From NCBI RefSeq assembly GCF_030413615.1, contig NZ_CP129236.1, positions 1,162,001 to 1,226,000 on the forward strand: a stretch of 64,000 bases of DNA, written 5' to 3'. Both the position numbers and the translations under genes were made by a program. Under the pieces are notes generated by a model, which was given only the letters and a program-made list of their open reading frames with translations, had not been told where the DNA came from and searched no databases. This DNA is from Planococcus shixiaomingii (GTDB lineage: Bacteria > Bacillota > Bacilli > Bacillales_A > Planococcaceae). The first letter of the stretch is position 1, and each line of letters opens with the position of its first letter. Below, in pieces: positions 41,829-51,769 of this stretch.

Positions 41829-43445
41829 ATGAACCGAATTGCGTTCGTCCGTATTTTTCGCATTGTCTTTATGGCGTTAACAGTTTACACGCAAGTGATG
41901 CTCTTCCAACGGCGACACCGTGGCAACTGGAATCCGCTTGTTGAAGAAAAATGGAATATTCTAATTACAAAACAAGCTAAAGCATATAAAGTTTTGGCGC
42001 TGAAACTTGGCGGGCTGATGATTAAGATGGGCCAATTTTTGTCGACGCGCGCCGATATTTTGCCAACCTCGTTTTTAGTAGAATTAGAAGGACTGACAGA
42101 CCGGGTGCCATCAATTGCCCGCGAAAAAATTGTCTCAGTTTTAGAGAGCGAATGGAATTCGCCGCTTTCCACTTATTTGACCAGTTTTTCAGACGAAGCA
42201 GTTGCTTCCGCTTCTATCGGCGAAGTGTATAAAGGAATTTTGAAAGATGGGACAGAAGTGGCGGTCAAAGTGCAGCGGCCCGGCACCGATCGAATTTTGC
42301 GAGCTGATTTTCATGCGATGCGCATTGTCATCTGGTTTTTGCGGACATTTACACCGCTTGCGAAACAAATCGATTTCCGGCAACTGTACCGGGAAATGAC
42401 AGAAACCATTGGGGCAGAACTGAATTTCCTTCAAGAACTCCAAAGCGGACGGGCATTTTCAGACCGCTTCAAAGAAATGGAAGGAATCCGGTTTCCGGTT
42501 TACTTTGACGAATTTACCACGCGCCGGGTACTCGTTATGGAATGGATTGAAGGGGCGCGAATCACAGATTTAGCTTTTATCGAAAAGAATAACTTAGACC
42601 GGCACGAAATTTCTGAACGGCTGTTTATCTTATTTTTGGAACAAGTGCTGTACGGCGGGCAATTCCATGCCGATCCGCACGGCGGCAATATTTTGCTTGA
42701 ACCCAATGGCACCATCGTCCTGATTGATTTTGGCATGACAGGGACTATTTCAAAATCAGATGCCCAGGCTGTGCTGCGGATTGCAGAAGGCGTCATCTTT
42801 AAAAATTACGATCAAGTGCTCGACTCGTTGGAGGAATTGCGGTTTTTGCTACCGCATGCCAACCGGGAGATTTTAGCGGATACCATTGCTCGGCTAGTAG
42901 CGGCGTACGAGTCGAACGAATTGTTGCAGATGGACTCGTTTGTTGTGGAGCGGCTGCTTCGGGATATGCAGGACATCGTCCGGACCCAGCCGGTGCAACT
43001 GCCGGCGGAATTCGCCTTTTTTGGCCGTGCCTCTTCTATTTTTGTCGGGGTGCTACATGTCTTGGATCCCGGAATCGATTTGCTGGCGCTTGCCCGCCCC
43101 CGTATTTTGGAATGGGCTTCTTCTCAAAAGGAAGGCAAGCGAATGTTCGGGAAAGAGGATGTGTTGCGCTGGGCTATCCAAGCATCAGGACCGCTGCGCG
43201 TTTTCCCACAGAAAGTCATCAATTACTTGGAAGAGCCGGAGCGCATGCGCCATTACTTGGAAAATCGCGACGGCCGCGAACGGGAACACCAACGGAGCCT
43301 GCAAAGCCGGATGTTTGCCGGGATTTTCACCATCTTATCCTTCCTCGGCATTTCAGGAGCCGTTTGGTTCTCGCATGAACCGTTTTTATGGGTGTCGTCC
43401 GTCTTCTTTATCGGATCGCTCTGGACATACCGCTCAATAAAATAA
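41829..43445 (+). CDS. ABC1/UbiB (AarF) kinase-like protein
   Basis: This 538-aa member of the ABC1 (UbiB/ADCK) atypical kinase family has the KxGQ motif (KMGQ, 66-69), the Ala/Ser-rich loop VASASIGEVYKG, the VKVQRPG Lys, a catalytic loop HADPHGGNIL and DFGMTG. Two membrane helices end the protein (about 496-514 and 518-536). UbiB-family members support quinone or lipid metabolism; this one is usually annotated AarF. AAGGAGAG lies before the ATG. A terminator begins in its stop codon, and an exact 37-bp copy of that terminator recurs 459 nt further on. Location: inner membrane face. Confidence 0.9.
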   Translation: MNRIAFVRIFRIVFMALTVYTQVMLFQRRHRGNWNPLVEEKWNILITKQAKAYKVLALKLGGLMIKMGQFLSTRADILPTSFLVELEGLTDRVPSIAREKIVSVLESEWNSPLSTYLTSFSDEAVASASIGEVYKGILKDGTEVAVKVQRPGTDRILRADFHAMRIVIWFLRTFTPLAKQIDFRQLYREMTETIGAELNFLQELQSGRAFSDRFKEMEGIRFPVYFDEFTTRRVLVMEWIEGARITDLAFIEKNNLDRHEISERLFILFLEQVLYGGQFHADPHGGNILLEPNGTIVLIDFGMTGTISKSDAQAVLRIAEGVIFKNYDQVLDSLEELRFLLPHANREILADTIARLVAAYESNELLQMDSFVVERLLRDMQDIVRTQPVQLPAEFAFFGRASSIFVGVLHVLDPGIDLLALARPRILEWASSQKEGKRMFGKEDVLRWAIQASGPLRVFPQKVINYLEEPERMRHYLENRDGREREHQRSLQSRMFAGIFTILSFLGISGAVWFSHEPFLWVSSVFFIGSLWTYRSIK

Positions 43446-43480
43446 AAAGCTGTGCCAATAAATTTGGCACAGCTTTTTTT
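43444..43480 (+). terminator. terminator after ABC1 gene (copy 1 of an exact pair)
   Basis: The stem AGCTGTGCCAA/TTGGCACAGCT has a T run. The 37 bases are identical to 43903-43939, including the loop. Confidence 0.95.
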
Positions 43481-43902
43481 ATTTGTAGATTAATAAGATT
43501 ACATCACTCCTTGAATTAAAACCGGATCCTTCGCTTGAGGCGGACGCTTTCTGCAGGTTCGCCGCCTTCCGTTTCAATTAACTTTCATATTTCTTTAGAG
43601 CGATTTCTTTGAAGCAAGTGTCGGAAAAACTAACCTCTCAGTTGTTTCTTTATTGTTAGTAAGATATGGAGCAAAACAGCGGAGAAAACCGCGTGCTCCT
43701 GCATCGCTACGCGCTTCGTCGCAGAAATATTGCCCAAAGTACCTTTGTGCAATATTTTCCTGCGGGATAGCGAAGTGCCGAAATCCACTCGGGTAGTAAG
43801 CCCGAGTTAGTTCGGCGCGAGCCCGAGGAAAGCGCAGCTGTTTTGCGGAATATCGTTTATCCCACTATAAGAGAAAAGTTTTAAATCTTTTTCAACATAC
43901 TG
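43481..43902. repeat. composite palindromic repeat between two copies of the same terminator
   Basis: A short type A unit GGCGGACGCTTTC...CGCCGCC lies at about 43539-43570. A type B unit follows, closed by GATATGGAGCAAAACAGC (43663-43680) and GCTGTTTTGCGGAATATC (43837-43854). Within it, after GCTTCGTCGCA (43713-43723), is a 14-bp stem-loop with one mismatch (43726-43739 with 43743-43756). Further on is the GCCGAA...ACTCGGG/CCCGAGT...TTCGGC hairpin (43777-43816) shared with the 24.2-kb element. No gene is supported in 43446-44022. Confidence 0.87.
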
Positions 43903-43940
43903 AAAAAGCTGTGCCAATAAATTTGGCACAGCTTTTTTTT
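43903..43940 (+). terminator. terminator copy 2, upstream of yhjD
   Basis: This is an exact direct copy of 43444-43480. No gene ends just before it, so it has no obvious transcript to stop. Confidence 0.93.
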
Positions 43941-44022
43941 GCGCAGAAAACCTTGCATTTTGAAAATTCCAGAGTAGAATAGAAATAAGAACAAATGTTC
44001 TCATTTTGGAGGAGGTGTAGAC

Positions 44023-44388
44023 ATGCCATTAATCTCACCGGAGGAAGCCGCCCATTTTGAAAACATGATTTATTTGCCGATGGTCCTCATTATTCTGGAG
44101 CGGGACCGTGCTTTATTCGAAAAAGGCTCTTTTAAATTAAAAAAACCTTATATAGAATTGGTCGATGGAGCCATCAAGCAAGTCCAGAAAGAATTGAAAG
44201 ATACGAAAATCCACATGCTGAAACATCATATGAAAATGCTGCGTGGAACAGGTGATGATACGTTTACCGAATATATCTTTTATCACGGCGGATATGAGGA
44301 CCACCGGCGCTATTTGAATTTGCGCCTTCGCAACCGGGTGGAAGAACTGCTGCGCATTTACTTGGCGCTGGCGCATAAAGAACTTTAG
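44023..44388 (+). CDS. yhjD: YhjD-like protein
   Basis: This 121-aa soluble, helical protein matches B. subtilis YhjD (120 aa). Shared blocks are YLPMVLIILERDR, FKLKKPYIELVDGAIK and GGYEDHRRYLNLRLRNRVEELL. Its function is unknown. GGAGGAGGTG lies just before the ATG. Its stop codon overlaps the stop codon of the convergent comK by 4 nt (44385-44388), leaving no room for a terminator between them. In B. subtilis yhjD also lies close to comK. A duplicated terminator upstream separates it from the ABC1 gene; its own promoter should be in 43941-44010. Confidence 0.85.
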   Translation: MPLISPEEAAHFENMIYLPMVLIILERDRALFEKGSFKLKKPYIELVDGAIKQVQKELKDTKIHMLKHHMKMLRGTGDDTFTEYIFYHGGYEDHRRYLNLRLRNRVEELLRIYLALAHKEL

Positions 44389-44939
44389 TCGAGAGGGTGC
44401 TGTGTTCTCGGCGGATATGTCCGTTTTGCTACATAAGTCATCTGATGTTTATGCATCTCCTGCGCCCGCTTGAAATAGCGGCGCAAAGAACCTGCAAATG
44501 AATGCTGGTTTCTTAAAGCAATAGGGGAGACGTCCAAATGCACGGTTTCTCCATTGCTTAAATAGACAATACTGCCGCCTCTTTCGCTTTCATCGCTTTC
44601 CACTAAATCGACGGCATCAAAGTTGAGCCAAACAGCGTCTTTGTTTTTTGGCGAATGGGTTGGGAAGAAAATGAGCGGATTGCCATAGTATTCTCCGATG
44701 ATGATGGGGGGCTTGTGTTTCACGCGGACTGCTTTTTGAGCATATAGAGTGGCACTTTCCATTGATCCTCGGTAAAAGCGGCAGGAACTTGTCACTGTTT
44801 TGTAAGTAGATTCTTCAACCAGAAATTCACTTCGGTCTTCAATTACCCGTGTCCATGTCCGGCGGCCATCGTTATAGGGAAGCAGCGCATATGTATTGCT
44901 ACAGATAGTATAGGACAAGGGCTGATTCATTTTGCCCAT
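44385..44939 (-). CDS. comK: competence transcription factor ComK
   Basis: This 184-aa protein matches the ComK family (B. subtilis 192 aa). It has VIEDRSEFLVEESTYKTVTS, then SCRFYRGSMESA, VKHKPPIII, FFPTHSPKN, a central SNGETVHLDVS block, and a C-terminal NQHSFAGSLRRYFKRAQ. ComK activates DNA-uptake and recombination genes by binding paired AAAA-N5-TTTT boxes. One such box lies at 45017-45029, upstream of its start, so autoregulation is possible. The start at 44939 follows GGGGGTG. The tail after about residue 170 is shorter than in B. subtilis. The 3' end overlaps convergent yhjD by 4 nt. Confidence 0.9.
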   Translation of the reverse strand: MGKMNQPLSYTICSNTYALLPYNDGRRTWTRVIEDRSEFLVEESTYKTVTSSCRFYRGSMESATLYAQKAVRVKHKPPIIIGEYYGNPLIFFPTHSPKNKDAVWLNFDAVDLVESDESERGGSIVYLSNGETVHLDVSPIALRNQHSFAGSLRRYFKRAQEMHKHQMTYVAKRTYPPRTQHPLD

Positions 44940-45016
44940 GAAAAAACACCCCCAAAATTTACTTTCTATTTATAATTATAATAAAAAATGGTAATTCTGC
45001 AAGAGGATGAAAATAG

Positions 45017-45029
45017 AAAATATATTTTT
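45017..45029. promoter_or_regulatory. possible ComK box between comK and the IDEAL gene
   Basis: AAAA-TATAT-TTTT fits the AT box exactly. It lies inside an imperfect inverted repeat (about 45006-45040). A weaker box, AAAA-TTTAC-TTTC, is at 44954-44966. The region is AT-rich, so chance matches are expected. Confidence 0.4.
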
Positions 45030-45116
45030 TTCTATTTCATCGGAATTTTCAAAAAACATTTGATTCTTTATTGCTTTTTAATGTATACTAATGAAAAGCA
45101 TTTGGGGTGAAGCAGA

Positions 45117-45359
45117 ATGGAAAATTATTATTCTTATGCTGATTTCATGAAAGCAATGGCTCAAACGAAAAAGATAACAGAAGCGGAAAAACTGCTTAAT
45201 GATATTTATTTAGATCTTTTCCTCAAGCATGTTCACCGCTCACAACAAGAAGAACAGCTCATAGCCCTTATCGATGAAGCCTTAGACAGCAATAACCGTG
45301 AAGCTTTTAATACTTACTCCACTCAATTACAGGCTTTGAAGCAAGAAGAAGAAGCCTGA
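45117..45359 (+). CDS. IDEAL-domain protein
   Basis: This 80-aa protein has the C-terminal IDEAL domain (PF08858): LIALIDEALDSNNREAFNTYSTQLQAL, about 45-72. The N-terminal part is helical (DFMKAMAQTKKITEAEKLLNDIYLDLFLKH). The IDEAL motif is found in several Bacillus proteins such as YpiB, and their function is unclear. The sequence before the ATG (TTTGGGGTGAAGCAGA) gives a moderate Shine-Dalgarno. It is divergent from comK with 177 nt between starts, so both could share regulatory sites. A clear terminator follows. Confidence 0.85.
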   Translation: MENYYSYADFMKAMAQTKKITEAEKLLNDIYLDLFLKHVHRSQQEEQLIALIDEALDSNNREAFNTYSTQLQALKQEEEA

Positions 45360-45366
45360 ATAATAA

Positions 45367-45394
45367 AAACCGCTCAGAAATGAGCGGTTTTTTT
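45367..45394 (+). terminator. terminator after IDEAL gene
   Basis: A 10-bp perfect stem (45367-45376 with 45381-45390, loop GAAA) is followed by a T run. Confidence 0.95.
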
Positions 45395-45421
45395 ATTTTG
45401 CTTATTTGTAAAACTGCATAA

Positions 45422-45435
45422 AAAACATACGTTCG
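45422..45435. promoter_or_regulatory. partial LexA (SOS) box upstream of uvrB
   Basis: AAAACATACGTTCG compared with the Bacillus consensus CGAAC-N4-GTTCG has a perfect right half and AAC kept in the left half. It lies just before the uvrB -35. Confidence 0.5.
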
Positions 45436-45439
45436 CTTT

Positions 45440-45467
45440 TTGTTAGGGGATTTTTAGGGCATATGAT
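45440..45467 (+). promoter_or_regulatory. putative uvrB promoter
   Basis: -35 TTGTTA (45440-45445), 16-nt spacer, -10 TATGAT (45462-45467); the uvrB start is about 38 nt beyond the -10. Confidence 0.5.
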
Positions 45468-45504
45468 AAAATAGAGAGACCGAAAGAACGGGAGGACATC
45501 TAAA

Positions 45505-47487
45505 ATGAAACAAGAATTTAAGCTACAAGCGCCGTATGAGCCAGCAGGAGATCAGCCAGCAGCAATTGCTCAATTGACGGAAGGCATCATTAACGGCAAG
45601 CGATGCCAAACTTTGCTCGGGGCGACAGGGACCGGGAAAACGTACACGATGTCCAACGTCATCCAGCAAGTGAAAAAACCGACGCTTGTCATGGCTCACA
45701 ACAAAACGTTAGCGGGTCAGCTCTACAGTGAATTTAAGGAATTTTTCCCTGACAATGCAGTCGAGTATTTTGTCAGCTATTATGACTACTATCAACCAGA
45801 AGCGTATGTACCGCAATCTGACACATATATTGAAAAAGATGCCAGCATCAACGATGAAATCGATAAATTGCGCCACTCGGCCACAAGTTCTTTGTTTGAA
45901 CGTGACGACGTTATTGTCATAGCGTCCGTATCTTGTATTTACGGCCTCGGTTCTCCGAAAGAATACCGGGAATTGGTTGTTTCTCTTCGAAAAGGAATGG
46001 AAATCGAGCGCAATCAGCTGCTCCGGAAATTAGTCGATGTCCAATACGAGCGCAATGACATCAACTTTATCCGCGGGACATTCCGCGTACGTGGAGATGT
46101 CGTTGAGATCTTCCCGGCATCACGGGATGAACGGTGCTTGCGCGTCGAATTTTTCGGCGATGAAATTGACCGGATCCGTGAAGTGGATGCATTGACAGGT
46201 GAAATTATTGGCGAACGTGAGCACGTTGCCATCTTCCCGGCATCCCATTTCGTAACACGCGAAGAAAAAATGGTCAAAGCGATTGAAAACATCGAAGCCG
46301 AACTGGAAGAACGTTTGAAAGAAATGCGTGCGGAAGACAAACTGCTCGAAGCGCAGCGCCTCGAACAGCGCACGCGCTATGATTTGGAAATGATGCGCGA
46401 AATGGGCTTTTGCTCCGGCATCGAGAACTATTCCCGTCATTTGACGTTGCGTCCTCCAGGCGCCCAGCCATATACGCTTATCGATTATTTCCCGGAAGAT
46501 TTTCTGCTGGTGGTCGATGAAAGCCACGTAACGCTGCCGCAAGTTCGCGGCATGTTCAACGGTGACCAAGCGCGTAAAAAAGTGCTCGTGGACCACGGTT
46601 TCCGTTTGCCATCAGCAATGGACAATCGGCCGTTGACCTTTGACGAGTTTGAAAAGCATATCCACCAAGCGGTGTTTGTCTCAGCAACTCCAGGCCCGTA
46701 CGAACTGGAGCATACACCGGAAATGGTGGAGCAAATCATCCGTCCAACCGGCCTGCTCGATCCGACGATTGAAGTTCGTCCGATCGAAGGGCAGATTGAT
46801 GACTTGATGGATGAAATCCGCCAGCGTACCGAACGCAATGAGCGCGTCTTGGTGACCACCTTGACGAAGAAAATGTCGGAAGACTTGACCGCTTATTTGA
46901 AAGAAGCGGGTATCAAAGTAAACTATCTGCATTCAGAAATCAAAACACTTGAACGGATTGAAATTATCCGTGAACTGCGAATGGGTGTTTACGATGTGCT
47001 GGTCGGCATTAACTTGCTGAGAGAAGGTCTTGATATTCCGGAAGTGTCTCTGGTGACCATTTTGGACGCGGATAAGGAAGGCTTCTTGCGCTCCGAACGT
47101 TCTCTTATCCAAACGATGGGCCGGGCGGCGCGTAACGCGAACGGACAAGTTATCATGTATGCCGACCGAATGACCGATTCCATGAAAAAGGCGATTGATG
47201 AAACAACTCGCCGCCGGAAAATCCAAGCGGAATACAATGAAAAACACGGCATTACGCCAGTTACAATACAAAAGAAAATCAGAGACGTCATCCGCGCCAC
47301 AGTAGCGGCGGAAGAAGCTGAAGAATATGTATCAAAAGCGGTAGCAGGCAAGAAATTGAACAAAGAAGATCGCATGAAACTAATTACGCTAATGGAAAAA
47401 GAAATGAAAGAAGCGGCGAAGGCACTCGATTTCGAACGGGCTGCGGAGCTGCGTGACACGGTTCTTGAATTGAAGGCGGAAGGATGA
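45505..47487 (+). CDS. uvrB: excinuclease ABC subunit B, UvrB
   Basis: This 660-aa helicase-like damage-verification subunit of nucleotide excision repair has Walker A GATGTGKT at 39-46 and the DNA-clamping beta-hairpin ([13 protein letters not shown]) near 92-104. Helicase motifs include [21 protein letters not shown] and the QTMGRAARN block. The C-terminal UVR motif ([21 protein letters not shown]) contacts UvrC. GGGAGGA precedes the ATG. uvrA starts 6 nt after the stop, so the two form an operon. A partial LexA box upstream suggests SOS induction, as in B. subtilis. It is cytoplasmic. Confidence 0.98.
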   Translation: MKQEFKLQAPYEPAGDQPAAIAQLTEGIINGKRCQTLLGATGTGKTYTMSNVIQQVKKPTLVMAHNKTLAGQLYSEFKEFFPDNAVEYFVSYYDYYQPEAYVPQSDTYIEKDASINDEIDKLRHSATSSLFERDDVIVIASVSCIYGLGSPKEYRELVVSLRKGMEIERNQLLRKLVDVQYERNDINFIRGTFRVRGDVVEIFPASRDERCLRVEFFGDEIDRIREVDALTGEIIGEREHVAIFPASHFVTREEKMVKAIENIEAELEERLKEMRAEDKLLEAQRLEQRTRYDLEMMREMGFCSGIENYSRHLTLRPPGAQPYTLIDYFPEDFLLVVDESHVTLPQVRGMFNGDQARKKVLVDHGFRLPSAMDNRPLTFDEFEKHIHQAVFVSATPGPYELEHTPEMVEQIIRPTGLLDPTIEVRPIEGQIDDLMDEIRQRTERNERVLVTTLTKKMSEDLTAYLKEAGIKVNYLHSEIKTLERIEIIRELRMGVYDVLVGINLLREGLDIPEVSLVTILDADKEGFLRSERSLIQTMGRAARNANGQVIMYADRMTDSMKKAIDETTRRRKIQAEYNEKHGITPVTIQKKIRDVIRATVAAEEAEEYVSKAVAGKKLNKEDRMKLITLMEKEMKEAAKALDFERAAELRDTVLELKAEG

Positions 47488-47493
47488 GTTATT

Positions 47494-50376
47494 GTGAAAA
47501 ACCAGGAAATACGTATACAAGGCGCCCGGGCGCATAATTTAAAAAATATTGATGTAGTTATCCCGAGAGATCAGCTAGTGGTCATGACAGGGCTTTCCGG
47601 TTCAGGGAAATCTTCTTTGGCCTTCGATACGATTTACGCGGAAGGGCAGCGCCGTTATGTCGAGTCGCTGTCTGCTTATGCACGCCAATTTCTAGGCCAA
47701 ATGGACAAGCCGGATGTTGACTTGATTGAAGGGTTGTCGCCGGCCATTTCCATTGACCAGAAAACAACGAGTAAAAACCCACGGTCCACAGTAGCGACCG
47801 TTACGGAAATTTATGATTATATGCGCTTGATGTATGCGCGAATCGGCAAGCCGATTTGCCCAAATCACGGCATTGAAATTTCCTCGCAGACGATCGAGCA
47901 AATGGTCGATCGCTTGCTTGATTACCCGGAACGGACGAAAATGCAGATTTTGGCGCCGATTGTTTCTGGGCGAAAAGGGACGCACGTCAAATTGCTTGAA
48001 GATATTAAAAAACAAGGGTATGTCCGCGTTCGCGTTAACGGTGAATTGGTTGATCTTGACGATGACATTAACTTGGATAAAAATAAAAAACATTCGATTG
48101 AAGTGGTTATTGACCGCATCGTCATGAAAGAAAACATCGCACCGCGCCTTAGCGATTCATTGGAATCGGCTTTGCGCCTTGGAGAAGGACGGGTATTGGT
48201 TGATGTGATGGAACAAGAAGAACTGTTGTTCAGTGAGCACCATGCATGTCCGATTTGCGGGTTTTCCATCGGTGAATTGGAACCCCGGATGTTCTCATTC
48301 AACTCCCCATTTGGAGCTTGTCCAGAATGCGACGGCATCGGCCATAAATTGGAAGTGGACCCTGAACTGGTGATTCCGGACCCAAGTCTGTCGTTAAATG
48401 AAGGAGCGGTCGTTCCTTGGCAGCCAACCAGCTCGCAATATTATCCGCAGCTATTAAAAGCCATTTGCAAGCATTATAAAATTGATATGGATAGCCCGGT
48501 CAGCGAATTGCCGGAAGAGCATTATAATATCCTCATGAAAGGTTCCGGAAAAGACAAAATCCGTTTCCGATATGAAAATGATTATGGGCAAATTCGGGAC
48601 AATCATATTTACTTTGAAGGGATTTTAGCGAATGTTGATCGCCGTTACCGGGACACAACATCTGACTGGATCCGCGACCAGATGGAAAGGTATATGGGAG
48701 AACAGGCTTGCCCGACATGTAAAGGGTATCGCTTAAAACCGGAATCGCTCGCTGTAAAAGTTAATGGTATGCATATCGCCGAAATTTCCACCTATTCCAT
48801 TATCGAAGCCGATAAGTTTTTCGCAAGTTTGAAGCTGTCGGAAAAAGATAAGCAGATCGCTGCGATGATTTTACGGGAAATCGCGGAACGTCTAGGGTTC
48901 TTAATCAATGTCGGGTTGGATTATTTAACGCTTAACCGCGCTTCCGGAACTTTATCAGGCGGGGAAGCCCAACGAATCCGCTTGGCGACACAGATCGGCT
49001 CCAGACTGACAGGCGTCCTGTATATTTTGGACGAGCCATCGATCGGTTTGCACCAACGCGACAATGACCGGCTCATAAGCACGTTGAAGAACATGCGAGA
49101 TATCGGCAATACGTTGATCGTGGTCGAACACGATGAAGATACCATGCTGGCAGCTGATTATTTGATCGATGTCGGACCAGGGGCCGGAGTTCATGGTGGT
49201 GAAATCATCGCATTCGGCACCCCGGAAAAAGTGATGAAAAACAAGAAATCGTTGACTGGTCAATATTTGAGCGGCAAAAAGTTCATTCCGTTGCCTGCTG
49301 AACGCAGAATCGCGGATGGACGCAAAATTTCAATCCGTGGCGCTAACGAAAACAATTTAAAAAACGTTGACGTCGATATTCCGCTTGGCGTGTTCACAGC
49401 AGTAACGGGCGTTTCAGGCTCAGGGAAAAGTACCTTGATAAACGAAATTCTCTACAAATCGTTGGCCAGCAAGTTAAACCGGGCCAAAATAAAGCCTGGA
49501 CAGCATAAATCCATCGAAGGCATCGAAGAATTGGAAAAAGTGATCGAAATCGACCAGTCGCCAATCGGCCGGACGCCGCGGTCAAACCCGGCAACATACA
49601 CAGGCGTTTTTGACGACATCCGGGATGTCTACGCCACAACGAACGAAGCAAAAGTGCGCGGCTATAAAAAAGGCCGCTTCAGTTTCAACGTCAAGGGCGG
49701 ACGCTGTGAAGCTTGCCGTGGAGATGGTATTATAAAAATAGAAATGCACTTCCTGCCGGATGTCTATGTACCATGCGAAGTTTGCCATGGCAAACGGTAT
49801 AACCGGGAGACTTTGGAAGTGAAATATAAAAACAAGAACATTTCGGATGTGTTGGAGATGACGGCAGAAGACGCGTATACGTTTTTCGAGAACATTCCGA
49901 AAATCAGCCGCAAGCTGAAAACCATCGTAGATGTCGGCCTGGGCTATATTACGCTTGGCCAGCCTGCTACTACGTTGTCGGGCGGAGAAGCGCAGCGTGT
50001 GAAATTAGCTTCTGAACTTCACAAACGCTCAAACGGCAAGTCGTTCTATATTTTAGATGAACCGACTACCGGCTTGCATGCCGATGACATTTCCCGTCTT
50101 CTTCTCGTATTGCAGCGGCTTGTGGATAACGGCGATACCGTATTGACCATCGAACACAATTTGGACGTTATCAAGACCGTTGACCACATTATTGATTTAG
50201 GCCCGGAAGGCGGAGACAAAGGCGGAACCATTTTAGCAACTGGAACACCGGAAGAAATTGCTCAAGTGAAAAATTCTTATACCGGCAAGTATTTAAATCC
50301 GATATTGGAACGGGACCGCTCCCGCATGGATGCGCTGGTGACAAAAGCGACACGCAAGAAAAAAGTTGCCAAGTGA
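47494..50376 (+). CDS. uvrA: excinuclease ABC subunit A, UvrA
   Basis: This 960-aa damage-recognition ATPase of nucleotide excision repair is standard length. It has two ABC ATPase units, Walker [10 protein letters not shown] at 33-41 and GVSGSGKST at 639-647. Signatures [11 protein letters not shown] and [11 protein letters not shown], and zinc fingers CPICGF...CPEC and CEACRGDG...CEVCHG, are all present. The start is GTG 47494, with GGAAGGATGAG before it at the end of uvrB. It forms the UvrA2B2 complex scanning DNA. After the gene a 9-bp palindromic hairpin (50434-50459) without a T run lies before yvlB. Confidence 0.98.
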   Translation: MKNQEIRIQGARAHNLKNIDVVIPRDQLVVMTGLSGSGKSSLAFDTIYAEGQRRYVESLSAYARQFLGQMDKPDVDLIEGLSPAISIDQKTTSKNPRSTVATVTEIYDYMRLMYARIGKPICPNHGIEISSQTIEQMVDRLLDYPERTKMQILAPIVSGRKGTHVKLLEDIKKQGYVRVRVNGELVDLDDDINLDKNKKHSIEVVIDRIVMKENIAPRLSDSLESALRLGEGRVLVDVMEQEELLFSEHHACPICGFSIGELEPRMFSFNSPFGACPECDGIGHKLEVDPELVIPDPSLSLNEGAVVPWQPTSSQYYPQLLKAICKHYKIDMDSPVSELPEEHYNILMKGSGKDKIRFRYENDYGQIRDNHIYFEGILANVDRRYRDTTSDWIRDQMERYMGEQACPTCKGYRLKPESLAVKVNGMHIAEISTYSIIEADKFFASLKLSEKDKQIAAMILREIAERLGFLINVGLDYLTLNRASGTLSGGEAQRIRLATQIGSRLTGVLYILDEPSIGLHQRDNDRLISTLKNMRDIGNTLIVVEHDEDTMLAADYLIDVGPGAGVHGGEIIAFGTPEKVMKNKKSLTGQYLSGKKFIPLPAERRIADGRKISIRGANENNLKNVDVDIPLGVFTAVTGVSGSGKSTLINEILYKSLASKLNRAKIKPGQHKSIEGIEELEKVIEIDQSPIGRTPRSNPATYTGVFDDIRDVYATTNEAKVRGYKKGRFSFNVKGGRCEACRGDGIIKIEMHFLPDVYVPCEVCHGKRYNRETLEVKYKNKNISDVLEMTAEDAYTFFENIPKISRKLKTIVDVGLGYITLGQPATTLSGGEAQRVKLASELHKRSNGKSFYILDEPTTGLHADDISRLLLVLQRLVDNGDTVLTIEHNLDVIKTVDHIIDLGPEGGDKGGTILATGTPEEIAQVKNSYTGKYLNPILERDRSRMDALVTKATRKKKVAK

Positions 50377-50433
50377 AACTTTTCTCCTTGTTAAACGTAT
50401 CAATTAGAAGAACATAACGTCTCGAACTTGTTT

Positions 50434-50459
50434 AGCCATGGCCGTTGTATGCCATGGCT
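50434..50459. other. hairpin between uvrA and yvlB
   Basis: The stem AGCCATGGC/GCCATGGCT (50434-50442 with 50451-50459) has no T tract, so it is not a clear terminator. Confidence 0.5.
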
Positions 50460-50493
50460 GAACAGGAAAGGGATCATGAGGAGGCCGCACTAC

Positions 50494-51666
50494 ATGCAAA
50501 ATGAAAAAGAACGCATATTGGATATGGTGGAGAACGGAACGATTTCTGCAAGAGAAGCTGTAGAGTTGCTAAAAGCGATTGACGGCGGAGACTCATCACG
50601 CGATTCGTCTTATGGCCGTGATCGGTACCGCGACAAACGGGACAGCAAGCGAGGCTTCTTCAGACCGGAAGACGTCATCAAAAAATTCTCGAAAGACATG
50701 TCGCGGGATTTCACAAGAGATTTCTCGAAAAATATGTCAAAAGATTTCAACCAGCTGGGCGACCGCATGAAAGATTTCGTGCAAACTTCTGTTGGTAAGT
50801 TGAAGACAATGGAATTTGATTCTCCATTTGGGGAAGCGGTTCAATTTGAACACACTTTCACCCAGGAATTTGTCAATGTCAATAAAATCATTGCAGATTT
50901 GGCAAACGGCCAGCTGGAAGTATTTCCTTCCCAAGATGAAACGCTTCGCGCGGAATGCCACGTAAAAGCTTATCGAGCGGAATCGGAAGAGCAAGCAAAA
51001 CGGGATTTCTTGGATAAGTTCATTTTCATTGCAGATGATCAGAAATTGCGCATTATCAGCGATATGAAAACGACTCAAGTAAACATCGTGCTGTATGTCC
51101 CAGTTGCTTCTTACCAGGAAATTATCGTTCGGTTGTTTAACGGCGGTTTTTCCATGAAACGAATCGATGCAAGCTTGATCAAAGTGAAAACGGCAAACGG
51201 CAAGATCGATTTGAAAAATGTCGATTTTGATGATGCGGAGCTAGAAACGGCAAATGGCGCTGTCCAAGTAGTGGAAGTGTCCGGTAAAGTGCTGGAAACG
51301 GAAACGTTGAATGGCCGCATTTACGTGGATGGGGATATCCAAACGACGACAGCGAAGTCGCTGAACGGCAATGTCGTTGTTACTTCACGGTGCAAAGAAG
51401 CACGTAAAGTGGAAGCTAAAACTTTGGCAGGGAATGTCGAACTTTACATTCCGTCGCATTTGCCTTTAAAAGGAGAAGTTGCTTCCAATTTAGGCAAGAT
51501 TGACGTGTTGTTGTCTGACGTAGACAACACGCATGAACAAGGGCAATTCATGCAGAAAGTGGTCCGCTTTTCAAAAGAAAGCGGTGAAGCAGTAGCTGCA
51601 CCTTTGTTGGTTTACGGAGAAACTAAAACAGGCACTGTTTTGGTGCGTTACTTAACAATCGAATAA
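50494..51666 (+). CDS. yvlB: YvlB-like protein (SHOCT-like plus DUF4097 adhesin-like beta repeats)
   Basis: This 390-aa protein is of the YvlB type. An N-terminal helical domain (RILDMVENGTISAREAVELLKAI, 6-28) is followed by a charged linker of Asp/Arg/Lys/Ser (about 33-90) with DFTRDFSKNMSKDF. A long beta-solenoid-like DUF4097 region (about 110-390) has the motif TANGKIDLKNV, TANGAVQVVEV and LNGRIYVDG repeated at about 20-residue steps. The start ATG 50494 follows GAGGAGG. B. subtilis YvlB is of similar size and lies near uvrA; yvlB-yvlC-yvlD there respond to envelope stress. Here yvlC and yvlD are absent, and an M20 peptidase follows. Confidence 0.85.
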   Translation: MQNEKERILDMVENGTISAREAVELLKAIDGGDSSRDSSYGRDRYRDKRDSKRGFFRPEDVIKKFSKDMSRDFTRDFSKNMSKDFNQLGDRMKDFVQTSVGKLKTMEFDSPFGEAVQFEHTFTQEFVNVNKIIADLANGQLEVFPSQDETLRAECHVKAYRAESEEQAKRDFLDKFIFIADDQKLRIISDMKTTQVNIVLYVPVASYQEIIVRLFNGGFSMKRIDASLIKVKTANGKIDLKNVDFDDAELETANGAVQVVEVSGKVLETETLNGRIYVDGDIQTTTAKSLNGNVVVTSRCKEARKVEAKTLAGNVELYIPSHLPLKGEVASNLGKIDVLLSDVDNTHEQGQFMQKVVRFSKESGEAVAAPLLVYGETKTGTVLVRYLTIE

Positions 51667-51679
51667 AGCAAAATAGCCA

Positions 51680-51714
51680 AAAGCCGGTACATTTTCAATG
51701 TGCCGGCTTTTTTT
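51680..51714 (+). terminator. terminator after yvlB
   Basis: The stem AAAGCCGG-ACATT/AATGT-CCGGCTTT (about 13 pairs, one mismatch) is followed by a T run. Confidence 0.93.
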
Positions 51715-51769
51715 GTAGAATAAAACAAATCACCTACTGAAATTCACGACTATTAAAGGAGGAAATGGG

